A program made the position numbers and the translations under genes. Shown here piece after piece: positions 34,847 to 48,464 of a stretch of DNA of 64,000 nt; the stretch's first letter is position 1; each line of letters opens with the position of its first letter. Source of the DNA: Tamarix chinensis (Eukaryota > Streptophyta > Magnoliopsida > Caryophyllales > Tamaricaceae); assembly GCA_030549775.1 (NCBI GenBank), contig CM060171.1, positions 146,588,859-146,652,858 on the forward strand. Direction: 5' to 3'. The notes below the pieces were generated by a model. That model saw only the letters and a program-made list of their open reading frames with translations. It was not told the DNA's origin and made no database searches.

Positions 34847-37425
34847 CTATAGATTATCTATATCATCCCCAACGTTATAAAATATAGGAATGACATTTTC
34901 ATGCATGCGATTATCTTCATCATCATCATCATCATCTCCACTCTCCCCTTCAACTTCATCATCTTCATTTCCATCAATCTCATCCAATACGTCTACAACA
35001 ATGGAATAAGAATAATTACTTAAATTATTATATCAATTTATATAAGCTATAAAAAGGTATGAGCTTCATACCATCACTAAGATTGTCTTGAATAGTGACA
35101 GAAGCTAATTCATTTCTAAGCAACTCAAGCTCTTCATTATTCAAGTTACATGGCTTGTCCATAAGAATCCAAGAGCCTATTGCACCAAACTCTTCAAAAT
35201 TAATTGGTTCATAACTTGTCTTAAATCAATTTCTACACAAAAGAAAACAAAATTAGACAAGCTTGGTAATATTATCATATAAAATAAATAACTTTACGCA
35301 TGATTTACAATAGTAAGAGACAACAACAAATTAAATTCATACCTTTGTTGCAATCTCAAGTTATAGTGCACAAAAACTAAATCATTAAGCCTTTGGTGCT
35401 CAAGTCTATTCCTTTTCTTCGAATGGATATGCTCAAATATGATCCAATTTCTTTCACAGCCAGAAGCAGTACAAGTCTGGCTTAAAACACGAATGGCAAG
35501 CTTTTGTAGATTTGGAGCACCACATCCATATAATGCCCACCATTCATCTATAAAATCATTATAATAATTTACCAAACAAACTAATAAAATGTAAATAGAT
35601 ATAAAATTTTGATAATACCTTGAAATAAGTAACAAAATTATACCTAGAGCAAAAACACAACGATCCTGTACAGTAGACCATCTTCCAAAATCACCTTCTG
35701 CTTTTCTAAAAGAACTCATCTTCTTCGTTAATTTTGACCTCAATGTGAAATTTCCATTTGCATATCTCTCAATGACATCAATAACAGAAGACACAGTTCT
35801 TTGATGTTGAGAAATTTCAGATAAATATTGGAAACAAAGATTAAACCAATAACCAGCTGCATGTAAGTTCCTTGAGAGTTGATTATCCCAACGAGAAGAA
35901 ATAATTTGAAGATAAGGCTCCACCCTTTTCTTTCTTCTATGAAATCTAGCAACCATATCATCTCTAGCCTTGTGAAATGCTTGATACAATAACCCATACA
36001 TGGTTTCTCTCCACTATCCACCAATCGCAAAACACGTATAAGAGGTTCGGTAAGTTGCACAATTATAGCACATTCCTTCCAAAATGTGGTATCCAGCACA
36101 TTCTCCACAAACTTCTTACCCTCCCTATCCTTAGCATAAGCACAAGAGGTCCACTCCCTAGACACAACCATTGCCCTAAGAGCATTCTTATGTGTCAAAA
36201 TGCTTTGCAAAGCAATAAAATTAGTAGCAAATAGAGTAGGAGCTAGACGAATGATCTCTCTCCCTTCCGTGAACTTCCTCATCAAATGCAATGCATAACA
36301 ATGATTATAGATATACTTAGTTATTTTCGAGGCATGCTTGACAATGTCTTCGACCTCATCTAACTTACCCATATCTTTCAGCATCAAATTAACACAATGT
36401 GCAACACAAGGAGACCAATAAAGTGACTTAAACTCATATTCTAACAACCTTCCAACAACAACATAATTCGCAGCATTATCAGTCACCATATGCATAACAT
36501 TTTCAGCACCAACGTAGAGAACAATGTCTCTAAATAACTTATGCAATAGTTCAGCAATTTTTGAAGCATCAGAAGCATCAACAGACTTTAAAAACACAGT
36601 ACCCTTTGGACAATAAACTAAGAAATTAATTAAAGTTTGATTATGTTGGTCTGTCCACCCATCTGCCATAATAGTACAACCAGTTTCTTTCCAATAAGAA
36701 CGAAAAGTTTCAACATAATTATTCACCTCTTCAATATTTTTCATTAACAAGTAACCGTGAAGAGCATGAACAGTTGGCCCCTGATAACCAGGACCAATGT
36801 GAGCTATACCATCAATAACAGGTTGATAATAATTAGAATTTGCAACATTGAATGGAATACATGAATCAACCATCCACTTAGAAATGAGAATGTCAACTTT
36901 CTCAACAACATCTTTGCTTTGTAACACACTTTTTAGTGTTGGTTGTGCACCTGCAGTTGTTCTTGGCATAAAATGATGCCCTAAAGTCTTTTGTTTTCCC
37001 TTGTCTAAAAGCCTTAGCTTCTCTTCTGATTTGGAGCTACTAGTTACCATAGGAGGAGGTATCAAATATGGTTCTCGGTGTGAAGGAAAGTCCATCGAAC
37101 AATATGGGTTATCTTCGGTTAAAAGCTCTTGTGCCTTCCTTTTTTTGCTAGCAAATTCTTCAATACTTTCATTCATCTCAAAACCAACTTCAGGAGGAAC
37201 TTTTTTACACCTCTCTACTTAACCGTTTATACAAGCTAAATGTTGTTTGACACACTAGATTCCACCCCAGAAAGACGTTTAGAACAATATAAGCATTGTA
37301 ATTTTTTTTCTCTTATTAGCATCCTCAACCTCCCTACAATGACCCCATGCCGGATCCTTCTTTCCTCTAGAATTACTTTGAGAAGAATTTGGTGTAGAGC
37401 CAGCATTACTAGCCTCCGCAGACAT
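34847..37425 (-). pseudogene. hAT transposase (BED finger, DUF659, hAT dimerisation domain), broken
   Basis: The model has four exons on the minus strand: 37425-35644, 35547-35343, 35232-35072 and 34992-34847, with GT-AG introns. The start MSAEASNAG leads into a BED zinc finger (DPAWGHCREVE..CLYC), broken at an A8 run near 37300, with more disruption to about 37200. From 37176 the core is open: MADGWTD, SVDASDAS, VTDNAANY and the CxxH in PCVAHC, as in plant DUF659 transposases. A one-base frameshift lies near 35990. Then come SSRWDNQLSRNLHAAGYWFN, the hAT dimerisation block (LAIRVLSQTC, GCERNW, KKRNRLEHQRLNDL) and an acidic tail rich in Asp/Glu. A TGA interrupts the start of exon 3. It is recognisable but cannot make a full transposase. 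Confidence 0.88.
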
Positions 37426-38189
37426 CTCTAAGGCATTAAGAATAAATTAAGTATTACTAACTTAAAAAAGACACATTAACAACAACAAATGCAAAATTAG
37501 GTGAGAATTTTATCATAAGTTACAAACTAAATGTCAAAAACCCAACTTAAGAGGCACATTAACAGTAGAAAATACAAAATACGTAACCCGGTAATCAACC
37601 CTACATTTAGATATACTCATCAAAGATTACCTACACAACATCAATTCTCAAATATTTCAGCAGCACAAAATACAACCATAATTTCAGAATAATAAGAAAT
37701 TACCGAAGATTGAGGAATCAACTTGGGTTTTTGCCAAATCAGAAATGCCAAATAGGTATTTCAGAATTTCAGTATTTCAGAAATGCAAAATAGGTATTAT
37801 TTCAGAACAATAAAATACAACATGAGAATTTCAGAATCAATTTGCAACAAGAACAAGGCAAAGAATCAATCCCAAGTTCGAGTTCAACCAAGAACTCAGG
37901 ATTCGGTTTAGCACTTCAGCCACAAATGAGGCTTCTTACTCGCAACCATCATCCCAACCAAAATAATAGCATTGTAATAAAAACTTAGCCTTCCCCTTAC
38001 CGTTTGATAACAGGTAGTTGATCACTCAAGTCTCGATTAGAAGGTGCAGCTGTAGAGTCTACAGAATTGAATCGAGATAATACAAAATTAAAATTGAAAT
38101 AACAAATAACAAATAATTAAGCAGATTATGATGGGAGAATCGAGATAATGACCTGAGTAGCAATGTCAAGAATCGAGATAATTAAGCAC

Positions 38190-38475
38190 TGTCAACCTGA
38201 GTAGCAATGGCAGATGAGTAACAGAATTGAATCGAAGGACGGGAGATCGACCGAAGACGCAGCACTAGCACAGGCAGAGCAGTGGAGCAGTCGTGCGAAT
38301 TGCCAAGACACAACACCGACACAGGCAGAGCAGTCGAGCAGTTGTGCGAATTGCCAGCACCAGCACCAGCACAGGCAGTGAAGATGAAGTGTTCGTTCGT
38401 TGGGACGGGAGATCAACCGAAGACGCAACACCAGCATAGCAGCACGCAACACCAACACATCAGCACGTAGCCACG
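38190..38475. repeat. CAGCAC/CAGGCAGAGCAG low-complexity repeat in the hAT element
   Basis: Repeated GCACAGGCAGAGCAG and AGCACCAGCACCAGCAC blocks, with the phrase GAATTGCCA repeated, lie upstream of the transposase start, in its 5' untranslated region. The ORFs at this place on both strands follow from the repeats. Confidence 0.6.
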
Positions 38476-38773
38476 CACATTGTCCTCTATTTGGTTTGGT
38501 TTAGGGTTAGGATTTAATTTGTTAAAAAGACATATTTACCCCTCAACACACAACACCCTAAAAAATTAATTTGAGGGCGAAAGGGTAAATTTGGGTGAAA
38601 AACAAAACCGTACCAGTTCCAAACAAAATCGCCGGTTCCCGGTTTTTTCCACATCACCCGTTTTTTTAGTAAAATTGGTTTTAACTACCTTTTCACCCGA
38701 TTTTAGCACCGGTTCGCGGGTTTACTGGTTCAACCGGCCGGTTCGGTCCGGTTTTTAATACTATGGCTGAATC

Positions 38774-39227
38774 TTATTGAAGATATTGAATGCATTCTTT
38801 GCAGGACAGGACAGGCAGAGGACATCAAACATCTTATGTTTAGCTACCCTTATAGCCAAGAAATGTAGATGAAAATTAGGAACTCCTTTAATAGAAGGGA
38901 TCATGCTCAATCATGGGAGTCAAAACTTAGAATCCTAGCTAAAACCACAAAGCGGTGAAAGAGGAAGAAGGACATAATTAGGGCACTTTTTGTCACTTTC
39001 ACAAGCTTGGTTTGGTAAGAAAGAAATACCAGAATATTTAGAAATAATTCTCGACACTCTCATGTACTCCTTAAGAAAATTTGTTTTGTGGTTTCGAGTA
39101 GGATTTTTGCTTCTTATTATAACAATAAGTATGACCAATGGAAAGCTTCTATAGATGCCTTGGTGGTCTAATCTAGTTTGTACATACCTCCATTTTTGGT
39201 AGTAATAAAATTACTTACCAAAAAAAA
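38774..39227 (+). pseudogene. LINE ORF2, third part: C-terminal zinc-knuckle region and 3' end
   Basis: After the hAT target duplication the LINE resumes with ECILCRTGQAEDIKHLMFSY, the zf-RVT type knuckle (CxxC..H; the last ligand is replaced by Tyr). RVT-associated residues follow (SLVW and ERNTRIFRN at about 39010-39040), with several stops. The 3' end has AATAAAA at 39204-39210 and an A run at 39220-39227. Confidence 0.82.
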
Positions 39228-40542
39228 TATATTCTCACTAGCCCCTATAATGGCACTAGATCCTAATGTATCCTTTAAAGCCTATAAAAATACATTACAC
39301 TCACATTATTTCACCCACTCTTTAACTATACCATATCCACAATTTGTTGCTTTCTCATCCTTTGACTATGTCCTGGATATTCTACTACTATTTCAACATA
39401 ACCATACACACAATAAGGTTAACATTACATTGATATAGTTTCAACACTATACATTTTAAAGAGTAGTGGTTAGCTGAGGAAAATGTATTACAAGTGTTGG
39501 AAGTGTGACTACTTCTATTGGGCTACAACCAAACATATAATAACATCAACAAGGTTACAAGTGAGTGAACTAAATACAATGGTTTAATAAATTAGTATGA
39601 ATATAACATTTCACATACAAGAAATACAAACGATGAAGGAATTTTTGAATGAAGAAATGTGCATAATTAAAGAAGTATTGAAAGATATACCTACACACAC
39701 AAATATATATATATATATATATATAGATTAGGGGTTTAAATGGGTGCAGTTATCGTACAACTAATATTCATAAAATTTGTTAATTTATAATATTATAAAA
39801 TTAGTCATTGATTATTTACCAAAGTATGCTTCATTCGGTGATACTTTATAATGTGTTCTTTAACTCCTTAATTCAATACAAAATAGTAGTGAACTTTAGA
39901 AACAAGTATTTACACAAATAGTGCGCTTTACAATTTAAAGTAGATGAGAGATTTTTACCAAGTTAAAACACCACTAAAAGATAACAATCTATTTTATTTA
40001 TTACTTCATCGACGGTTTTTCTCTATCTTTTTAAGAAATGAGCATCACCAACAACCCATTTTGTTATAGAGATACTGCTAGCCCTTTTTAGTTCAGAAGC
40101 ATCAATAATAGTAGTGATAGATCCAAAAACACAAGCAACCCTTGTTGATATAGAAACAATGATACTAATTACATAAAGAACATCAACAATAATAGTGAAA
40201 CAACTTTTTTTGGGATTGTTGTACCTTCCTTCCACCCCTTCCCCCCTAAAACCTTCACATATGATGAATTTTTTGGTTATATATCTCTTTCGTTTCCTCC
40301 TCTCGTTTTATTTAACTTTTCTACACTTGATTGACCTACCAATTCTTTTGGTGACTTTAGGTCGATTGATGTGTGGATTGTCAAACTTAAGCCATGTTTT
40401 TGGGTTTAGGATAGGATAGGCGATTCCAATGTAGGTAACATTATGTTATAGAGTATTAAGGGAAACCAAACTACACCCAGTCTTTTTCTTTTCCATATTA
40501 TACATCTACACATATACATACATGGTATCCTTATAAGGTATC
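39228..40542. other. A/T-rich spacer between the LINE and the next LTR; no gene seen
   Basis: No credible coding sequence. There is an (AT)n run at 39706-39725. Short ORFs here lack any domain. Confidence 0.45.
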
Positions 40543-43500
40543 TATAACACCCCTATTTTTTATTACTAAAGAATTTATTTTAAAATAAAAATATTTGGAA
40601 GCTTAAGTAGAAACAGGAAATGTTATTGTCACACTTAATATAAGATAGATGAAAATCATCTATCTCATGCTAACTGTAAGCCTAAAACCTATCCACCTAA
40701 AACTTAAAAATCATCTATACTAAGAGAATAATATCCCACAATGAGATATCCAATGGTAGATAGAAAGCGAATGATTTCACCAAAAAAAATCCATCATTGA
40801 TAAAATTAAAGAAAAACTTGTGAAATAACCTTATATTTAAAACTTTGCAAGGTAAATAGAAACTAAAATTTGGTTACAAAACCAATCAAATTTCAATACA
40901 ACACTTAAAATTTTCAAAAATAGATATAGAAAAATAAATAAAGATCCTTGAGGGACAAGAACTCTAGGTGTCCTAGCTCTCTTAAAGCCCAAGTCTTCAA
41001 CCCAAGAATATAACAATCGGTCTTAAGACTGCACAAGACGTTTGTATCCCACCATTAGTGGATTGTCATATGACCTATTCTATTAAGGTAGTATTAGTAC
41101 TGAGTAAATTAAAACTGCCTAACTCATGGAGGGCGTATATTCATATAAAGACATGGTAATCTTTAACTTACAATACCTATGAATATATGTGATACCCACA
41201 CTATTCCACTCATACAACATCACATACAATATCATGAGTAATGCCATAAAATCCATCACTCACCCATAAAGTATCAAGGAAAGTCATACATGCAATAATA
41301 AGAGCATGACACACATGCAATGACATGAGTAAGGCATACTCATATGGAATGTCATAATTATAAATATCAATGGTGCACATGGGTACTTGTGATAATATAA
41401 GAGAAAATATGATACAAGAGATAACATATGATAAAATGTGTGGTCATGGATTCATGCTTAAAAATACAAGACCGGACATGTCAACACATAGGTACAAGTG
41501 TATAATGAAACACAAACTCATGCTGAGTAACATAACTATCCTAAACGATTGAATTCGACATATAAGGCCTACATACGATTAATATAGTAGATCACATGAT
41601 AATAAGATAAGAATATGTACCATATAGTGGCACAATTATAAGGAAGACAACTACATGACATGTGTAGGATAATAAAATATAATGTCCATGAATTAATGAT
41701 AACAATATATTATTGTATTCTATTATCATGATCACAATAATTTGATTATATGAACTTGAGGATGGAGACTTAAAAGAACCATAACAACTAATCTAGTACG
41801 TGAATGGAACTAGCCCTAGTTGGATTGTCCAAAAACGTAGCAAGACCATCAACAAATAAGATATCTCATCACTTAAGTATGCATACCCCTTATAGCCGAA
41901 ATATACCTATAAACCTATAGAGTAGAAGATGACCTATCCAAACCTCGTAAAGCACCTGGGATCGCATAATAGAAAACATCGGAATGATGCCAAGTAAATA
42001 CCAAACCTAGCCCAAATATTAAGTTCGAGTGATACAAGTCCCGACTCAAGATTTTTCACATTAAGTGATACTTCTTATTTAAGAATTTTACCAAACATGA
42101 GTTAGGGTCACATAATAACACTTAAATCACTTCCATCAACACAATGCAATTTTATTATTAAATCCATTCCGAGTGGTATTAAAGCCGACCAATTTCAAGT
42201 CTCATTAAAGCTGATCCATTCCAAGTAGCATTAAATTCAAACAATTCCAAGTGGCATTAAAGCCAAACAATTCCAAATAGAATTAAAGCCCAAAAATTTC
42301 ATGTCATAAAAGGAATCCCAAAATTTCAATCGATACTTAACCAATTATATTGTTTTCCAAAAGCAACTATAATTAAACACATCACAAAATGCTAACATAT
42401 ATTTGTATTAAAAATTATAACCTCATATATACATAAAAGTACCATAAAATACATGATATGTGCATGCCATACATAAATCATATAAAATATATATATCACC
42501 TTCAACTTTAATAGTGCATACATTTCATAATTCCACCATAAGTAAGGGTAAGTAGAGACTTACATAGGTCCAAGGTTAGATAAACAAAATGAAAAAGAGA
42601 GGGAGATCACTAGCTCTAGGATTTTCATAAATTTTTTCCTAGATCACTGATAGAAATTGTAGGGATAGGTTAGAAAACTAATTAAAGCATAATATAATAG
42701 AAAACAAGTAATTTTTATCAAAACCCACTTAAATAATTATGGTTTACAACCCAGAACATAAAACCAATCAAGTTTAGAGAATTGATCCAAATGATAAGTT
42801 AGAAACTCAATTTAATTAATTTTAAATCAAAGCTAATTGATTAATATGTGAAAAAATCAAACACAACTTAATTTCATAAAGTATTTCCCAATATTAGGGT
42901 TTTAAAGCCTAAAATACAAATTTGGACAATTCAAATCTATTAATCCAAAATAAAGGAATTATAATGCAATTAAGGTAATTTCAAATAATTATATAAAATT
43001 AACTTTAGAAGAAATAACTCTATAAATGATTAATATTATAATTTCATAATTTTATTTGAAAGTTAGAGTTTTAGGCCAAAAAATATAATTTAGTTGAATT
43101 TTATTAATTTATTTAAATTAAATATTTGGAAATGTAATTAGACCAATTTTATAACATGTTGTATAATCAATTGATCAAACATAATAAATGAAAGTCCCGA
43201 TTTAACATAATAGGGGTATTTGAGCTCGAAATACAAATTTTGTCAAATCTTACTTAAATATTCAAATGTATGATTTGGTTATGAAATTACGTATATTCTA
43301 AAACATATTATATAATTAATTTAATTAAAAACCATCAATTCATGTCCCAATTTAACAAGATTAGATTTATGGTAAAAAACCTCAATTATGTCGATTCTTA
43401 TTATTTTTATTAAATTAACAAAGTAGAAATACAATTAATTATATTCTAAAGCATTTTGTAAAGTCAACTAGCATAAACAACTCAAAAATAAAATCTAAAT

Positions 43501-44830
43501 CAATGATATGAGTCTTTAATTAGGGTTTGAGCCCATAAATTCCTATTCAGTCAATTTATTCAAATTGAAGTTTCCAACATGAAATTAGATACATTTAAAA
43601 ACCTATTCTAAAATTAATTTATCCAAAATATCTTTAATATAACAAATTCGACCAATTTGAACATAATCTGGTAAAAAAAATCCAATTTGTTTAGCTATCA
43701 AACATATATCATACAATTAACCCATCTAAATCAGTCATACAATGTAGACATATATAATTAAACAAGTTCTTTACCTTAATTAAACCCAATCTATACAAAA
43801 CCAATTGAAGTTAGAAGTTAGGGTATAGATAATTTATACCAACAAAAGTTGTGAATAAGAGAGGGTGAAGATTAGGGAAGCTTAATCTGAGGTTGACCAT
43901 TACTCGCCTGCAATCGGCTGGGCTCGTTGTGGTTAGATGTCTCTTGTACCACTAATGTCTTCCTACGCTGCTTGCTTATTGTCACTGCCCCACCTTGCTG
44001 TAGAGTTGTTCATGTTATTTGATATTTGATAGTCCGATCTAATATTCGAATTGCTTGGATCTAAAAAATTACATAATTTATCCATTTTTTAAAATTAAAT
44101 AATCAATATGATTAATAAAATATCAAATAAATCAAATATCTATCCAAAAAATATAAATAATACCCAATTCGATAAATTATATACCTATATATTTTAAATA
44201 TTATTTATTTTTCCTAAAATTTTATTGTATATAAGTATGCATGTATACAACTTGAAATGAGAGCATTGATTGTAAGTAAAATTTATACTTTTGAATTATT
44301 ATTTTGACTAAATATTTAAAAATTATCTAAAATTTGGAATTACTAATTGACAATTCAAATTGGATCAATTTTTTTATTTTTGGTCAATTTTTTTATTTGA
44401 TATTTTTCAATTATGGCCTTTTTTGAAAGTTTCATATATTTGACATATTATTTATTAGCTAATACAAAAGTTTTTTTTTCCAGATATTTGATCTTTTAAT
44501 ATCCAAAGTTTTACTAAATACTTGAAACTTCAGATATCCAATCTTTGAATACCCCTACTTGCTTGTTGTTGGGGTTGATGAGAACAAGAAATAGCGAAGG
44601 CAATGGTGGTGTGGTCATGCGGCGGGCAAGATAGTGGTGATGAGGCCATGGTTTTGGAGATTGTAGATAGAGAAGGAGGGTGCAAGGAGTTGGTAGGGGT
44701 TTGGGGTTGAGTTTGGTATTACAAGATGAAAAGAAATGAGAAAGGAAGAGAGAGAAGAGAGAAAGAAAAGGTGGGGGTCGACCAATTATTAGTTTTTTTA
44801 TTGCTAAGGCACATATCCATAAGAGGATAC
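40543..44830 (-). mobile_element. LTR with one defined end (TATAACACCCC at 40543); far end unresolved
   Basis: TATAACACCCCTATTTTT at 40543 is the complement of the common LTR 3' terminus. The block at 41875-41935 (GCATACCCCTTATAGCCG) is the inverse of 7690-7745 in the fragment that ends at 8585, so the two belong to one subfamily. A purine-rich leader-like tract lies at 44570-44790. The putative target site GTATC (40538-40542) was not found again downstream, so the end near 44830 is approximate. A MITE interrupts it at 44001-44557. No genes are seen. Confidence 0.5.
44001..44557. mobile_element. hAT-type MITE, 557 bp
   Basis: The left end TAGAGTTGTTCA and the reverse complement of the right end, TAGGGGTATTCA, are imperfect inverted repeats of the hAT type. 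ATTTGATATTTGATA and ATATCCAATCTTTGAATA follow inside. The flanks are CCTTGCTG and CTTGCTTG, compatible with a decayed 8 bp duplication. The interior is A/T-rich with no ORF. Confidence 0.6.
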
Positions 44831-47390
44831 TAAATATCAAAAAAAAAAAAAGATTTTATATGAAACTCATGCAAACAAAAACTATTTTATAAATACCCAA
44901 AATTATAAAATCGATGTAAAATCTATTTAAAGGATTTTAGAAAACCTTTTAGAAGAAAATATCAACAAGTGCAATAATTCATATTATTTATAAAAATAAT
45001 AATGCAACCTCAATAAATATTTGAAACTATCTGAAAATATTTAAATTAAATTTTAAGAAACTATTATTATTTTAAATGATCCCCAAAAAAGATCCTCTAT
45101 ATACCAAAAAGGGAAAAAGGGAGGAAAAATAATTTTTAAAAAAAGTCATAAATACATTTTAGAAATCTTTAACTTAAAATCTTCTAAAGATGTTATTGAA
45201 TTGGTAAAAATAAATAGATTCAATGAAAGAAACATTTTTTATGGATAAAAATTATTCAAATGATTTTACTACTTTAAAAGAGATTTTATAATTCAGACAA
45301 TTCATTTCTTTAACAAAATATAGCTCTAAAATAAAGTTGTAATCACACAATAGAGTTATAATTGAAAATAAATTTAAAATATTAAGAAGAATATGATGAA
45401 ACATGAATATATTTTTAAATGAAAATCAAAATAATATGAATATAATAAATATCATAATTTTTAATATTTTTTTAGATTAATTCACAATGACAATGATTAA
45501 ATAATTCGAATATGAATTTGAAATTATCAACAAACCCATAAAATGAATCAAAATTAAAATAATTATATGTTTTAATCAAATTACACTAATACAATCCTTG
45601 AGTTTAAGAAATTTGGATTAAAAAAAAAATACAAGGCATTATAGTTTCATTGCCCACATATGCATATCCTTATGTTGAAATTAACAATATTTATCAAATA
45701 AGAATACACCAAATAGCAGTGTTTAAAAGCTAGGCTAAAACATTAAGGAGTTACATTGATTTCTAACTAATAATGCAATAATTAAGTGGAATATATACTA
45801 ATTTAGTGACTACAAACATATTACTTAAGAAATGTCACAAAATTTTCGAAACAAAAACACTGACCCTCAAAATATGATTTGATAAACTTAAGAGATTACA
45901 CCAATTTCTAACTAATAATCCACTAATTAGGTGGAAAAATAACTAATTTAATTATGATAGACCAATATACATATTATATAAGAGATATCAAAACAATGAA
46001 AAACAAAACCTAAAATATTCTGAAAGATATAATATGTCAAACCTAACCCCTAATCAAACACATGTCAATAATCAAGTATAAAATTTGCTTTTAGCTTAAT
46101 AATCAAAACAATGAGCAATTACACCTAAAATTTGAACAACCACAAAGTAAGTTTTTTAATTTGATAATTTTGAAACCGAAAACACTAATATGATACTAAT
46201 TAAGTATTATTCTCAAATATAATAGAAAAACCAGTAATTATCTTAGAATTTTTAGAGAAAGAAAACATACCTAGTTGTAGATATCTATCTGTTGTGGGTC
46301 TGAAATTATTATTCAAAAACTTTGAACTAAAAAAGGAACTAACTTTTTGCAACATTAGTGTTTTTTTTAAGATGATGGTTTTGGAGAAGAGGGGACAAAG
46401 ATTAAGAAGTAATTGGAGGATAAATAAGGGAGTATGGTAAATGTGAGAGTTGAAAAGTCATCGAACATATGAGTTTTGATAGGAATATAGTTAGGCTAGG
46501 GTGATAGAGAGTGGTAATTTTGGGTTTTCACACCATTGGCTAAATTTAAGACAAAAGTGCTTGGTGTAATCATGTAAGAAAGTGAAAACATGGTGTCATA
46601 TAGTGTAGAAAAAAAGGCCCCCTATCCATATCAGGTAATTTTGCCTAATTATGAGGGTTATATGGTGCAATATTCTAGGTTATTTATTTATTTATAAACA
46701 CATTTCTTTGCCTCATCCATTTACAAATAAATATCATTTTAACTTCTAGCACAAAAATAAAGAATTATTAATTCACATGGCTAAATCTTCCTTTTCAGTT
46801 AATTTAATAACAGATATTGCATTGCCCATTATTGATAATAATAATAATAGTAATTAGATACATAGTTTTTGATGAATGATTATAATATGGTTAAATTAAG
46901 TGGTAATATAGGGAAAATATTTAATATTGACCTCATGAAAGCATAACGGCATTATTTATAAAATAAAATCATTAAACAAAATTTATTTATAAATGGAAAA
47001 ATATACATTATTTATAAACTAATAAAAACATTAAGTTGCACATACAAAATTATTAATTTATATTATTTTATTCTTTTAACTAAGACTAAAACAACATTTA
47101 ATAGTTTAGTACATTAATCTAGATAGTGTTCGCATAACTTGAATATAGACACTACAAATAATTCAATAATAGATGTTTGGAAACAAAAAGGTGTACGTTA
47201 CCCTTACTTAGTTACTAGCAAACCAACCATTATTAGTAGGGATAACAATCCAGACATATTTTATCCAAAATCTAATAGATTATTATAATATCATGAAATT
47301 AACCTAACTCTAATCCTGGAAGATTAGTATTTTTTAATATTACCCTAATTTGTTATTTCTGAATTGTAACCTTAACTAATCCTAACCTTA
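44831..47390. other. A/T-rich repeat-derived DNA; no gene seen
   Basis: About 2.6 kb with many stops in all frames. A short purine-rich segment (46375-46450) resembles the LTR leaders in inverse orientation, but no terminus was found. Confidence 0.4.
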
Positions 47391-48464
47391 AACTTCTTTT
47401 TCATTTCCCTTTTTCCCTTATGTTCTTCACCTTCCCCAGTCTTCTTCTGTACATGATTTTCTCCCTCTGTTGACCAAATATCTCATGTAAGCTTCCACCC
47501 TCTAGCCTACTTAGCCTAAACTCATTATCACAACCATCACATCTCTCAACTCAATGGATGTGTCATATAATTTTTTACTCTAAAATTTCCCTTATATTTA
47601 TGCCTCGCCCCATACCCTTTTGCACCTCACGTTTTTCCCATCCCAACTATTCACACACCACTTCTCCCATATATACCTCTCTATTCTATCTCCTTACTTC
47701 ATTTAATGCCTCACCAAGCTCTCCCCTGACTCCCTATTTTTCTCAACTTTTATGTGTTTCATTCCATTATTCTTCTCCATTATCGTGTAGCAAAACTCTA
47801 AGTAACTTAACACAACCCAAAAATCTCTACCTTTATCGCGTCAAAACACCATAAAACTCCTCACTCAGGACACCCTTGAACTCCATCCAAACCTCATACA
47901 ACCAAAACTCACATAAACGGCATACACCTCACACCACTCACACCTTAGTTGTGTCACTTACCCTTGTAAACCCCCCTTAGCTATGTCACTCACCCAAGCA
48001 AACCCCTCTTAGATAAGTCACTCACCTATGAAAACCCCCTTAGCTGCATCACTCACCCATGTAACACCCCCATACCTGCACCATAACCTCAGACAACTAA
48101 CTCTCACTTGTGCCACACTTTCTTGCAGCTTCGTTTGCTTTAGTTGTTCTCCTTTTCCATCCCCCTTTGCCTTATATTTCCTTTTTTTTTAAAGTTATAA
48201 CCTTTTATAATTCTTGGTTTGTGGGTTATTTTTTATGTAATCTAGGAGGAGGCATCTTAGGATTTTACTTGCTTAGAGACTGGTGTTGGTTAGGTAAGGA
48301 TGCATATTGTAGTTGGAGTTTTGAATGTCATGTGTAAATTTTTGTGTAATATCATGGTTGGTATTATTATATTTATAATATCATTATATGATTATGTGAT
48401 GTTATATTATGAAAATTTAGTATTATGAAAAAGCAAGAGCTTATGTAGTTGTTCACGTGATAAG
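47391..48464 (+). mobile_element. LTR-leader-like pyrimidine-rich segment, cut by the solo LTR at 48465
   Basis: This is a C/T-rich stretch like the leaders of the other LTRs. It continues at 51832 after the inserted solo LTR, down to about 52707. There GTTCCACCGGCTGATAATAA resembles the block at 7705-7745 of another LTR. The start was not located. The small ORFs here (47558-47854, 48110-48337) lack domains. Confidence 0.4.
47948..48072. repeat. 31-bp minisatellite, about 4 units
   Basis: Units of GTCACTCACCC..G(T/C)AAACCCCCCTTAGCT repeat head to tail within the pyrimidine-rich leader-like segment. Confidence 0.8.

Larger units (their letters stand above)
34424..38773 (-). mobile_element. 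hAT element, 4.33 kb (34432-38765), with perfect 8-bp target duplication
   Basis: GCTGAATC flanks the element at 34424-34431 and 38766-38773. The inverted termini are CATAGTTTTGAAAACCG (left) and CATAGTATTAAAAACCG (right, reverse complement). Inside both ends lie several ACTGGTT/AACCGG repeats (34460-34550 and 38690-38750), likely transposase-binding subterminal repeats. The element carries one transposase gene on the minus strand, now broken. It split the 3' part of LINE ORF2: the two LINE pieces rejoin across one copy of the 8-mer. It is strand-assigned by its gene. Confidence 0.93.
22040..39227 (+). mobile_element. Degenerate L1-type LINE, split by two large insertions
   Basis: Three blocks belong to one non-LTR retrotransposon: 22040-25365, 33340-34431 and 38774-39227, about 4.9 kb in total. 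In order they encode ORF1 with DUF4283, ORF2 endonuclease, reverse transcriptase and a terminal zinc-knuckle region. The 3' end is TAATAAAATTACTTACC plus an A run at 39220-39227, as in plant LINEs. Removing the LTR and hAT insertions with one copy of each target duplication restores contiguity. A possible target duplication is CTCACAACCCCTAT at 22026-22039 against CTCACTAGCCCCTAT at 39234-39248, tentative because of mismatches. Confidence 0.88.
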
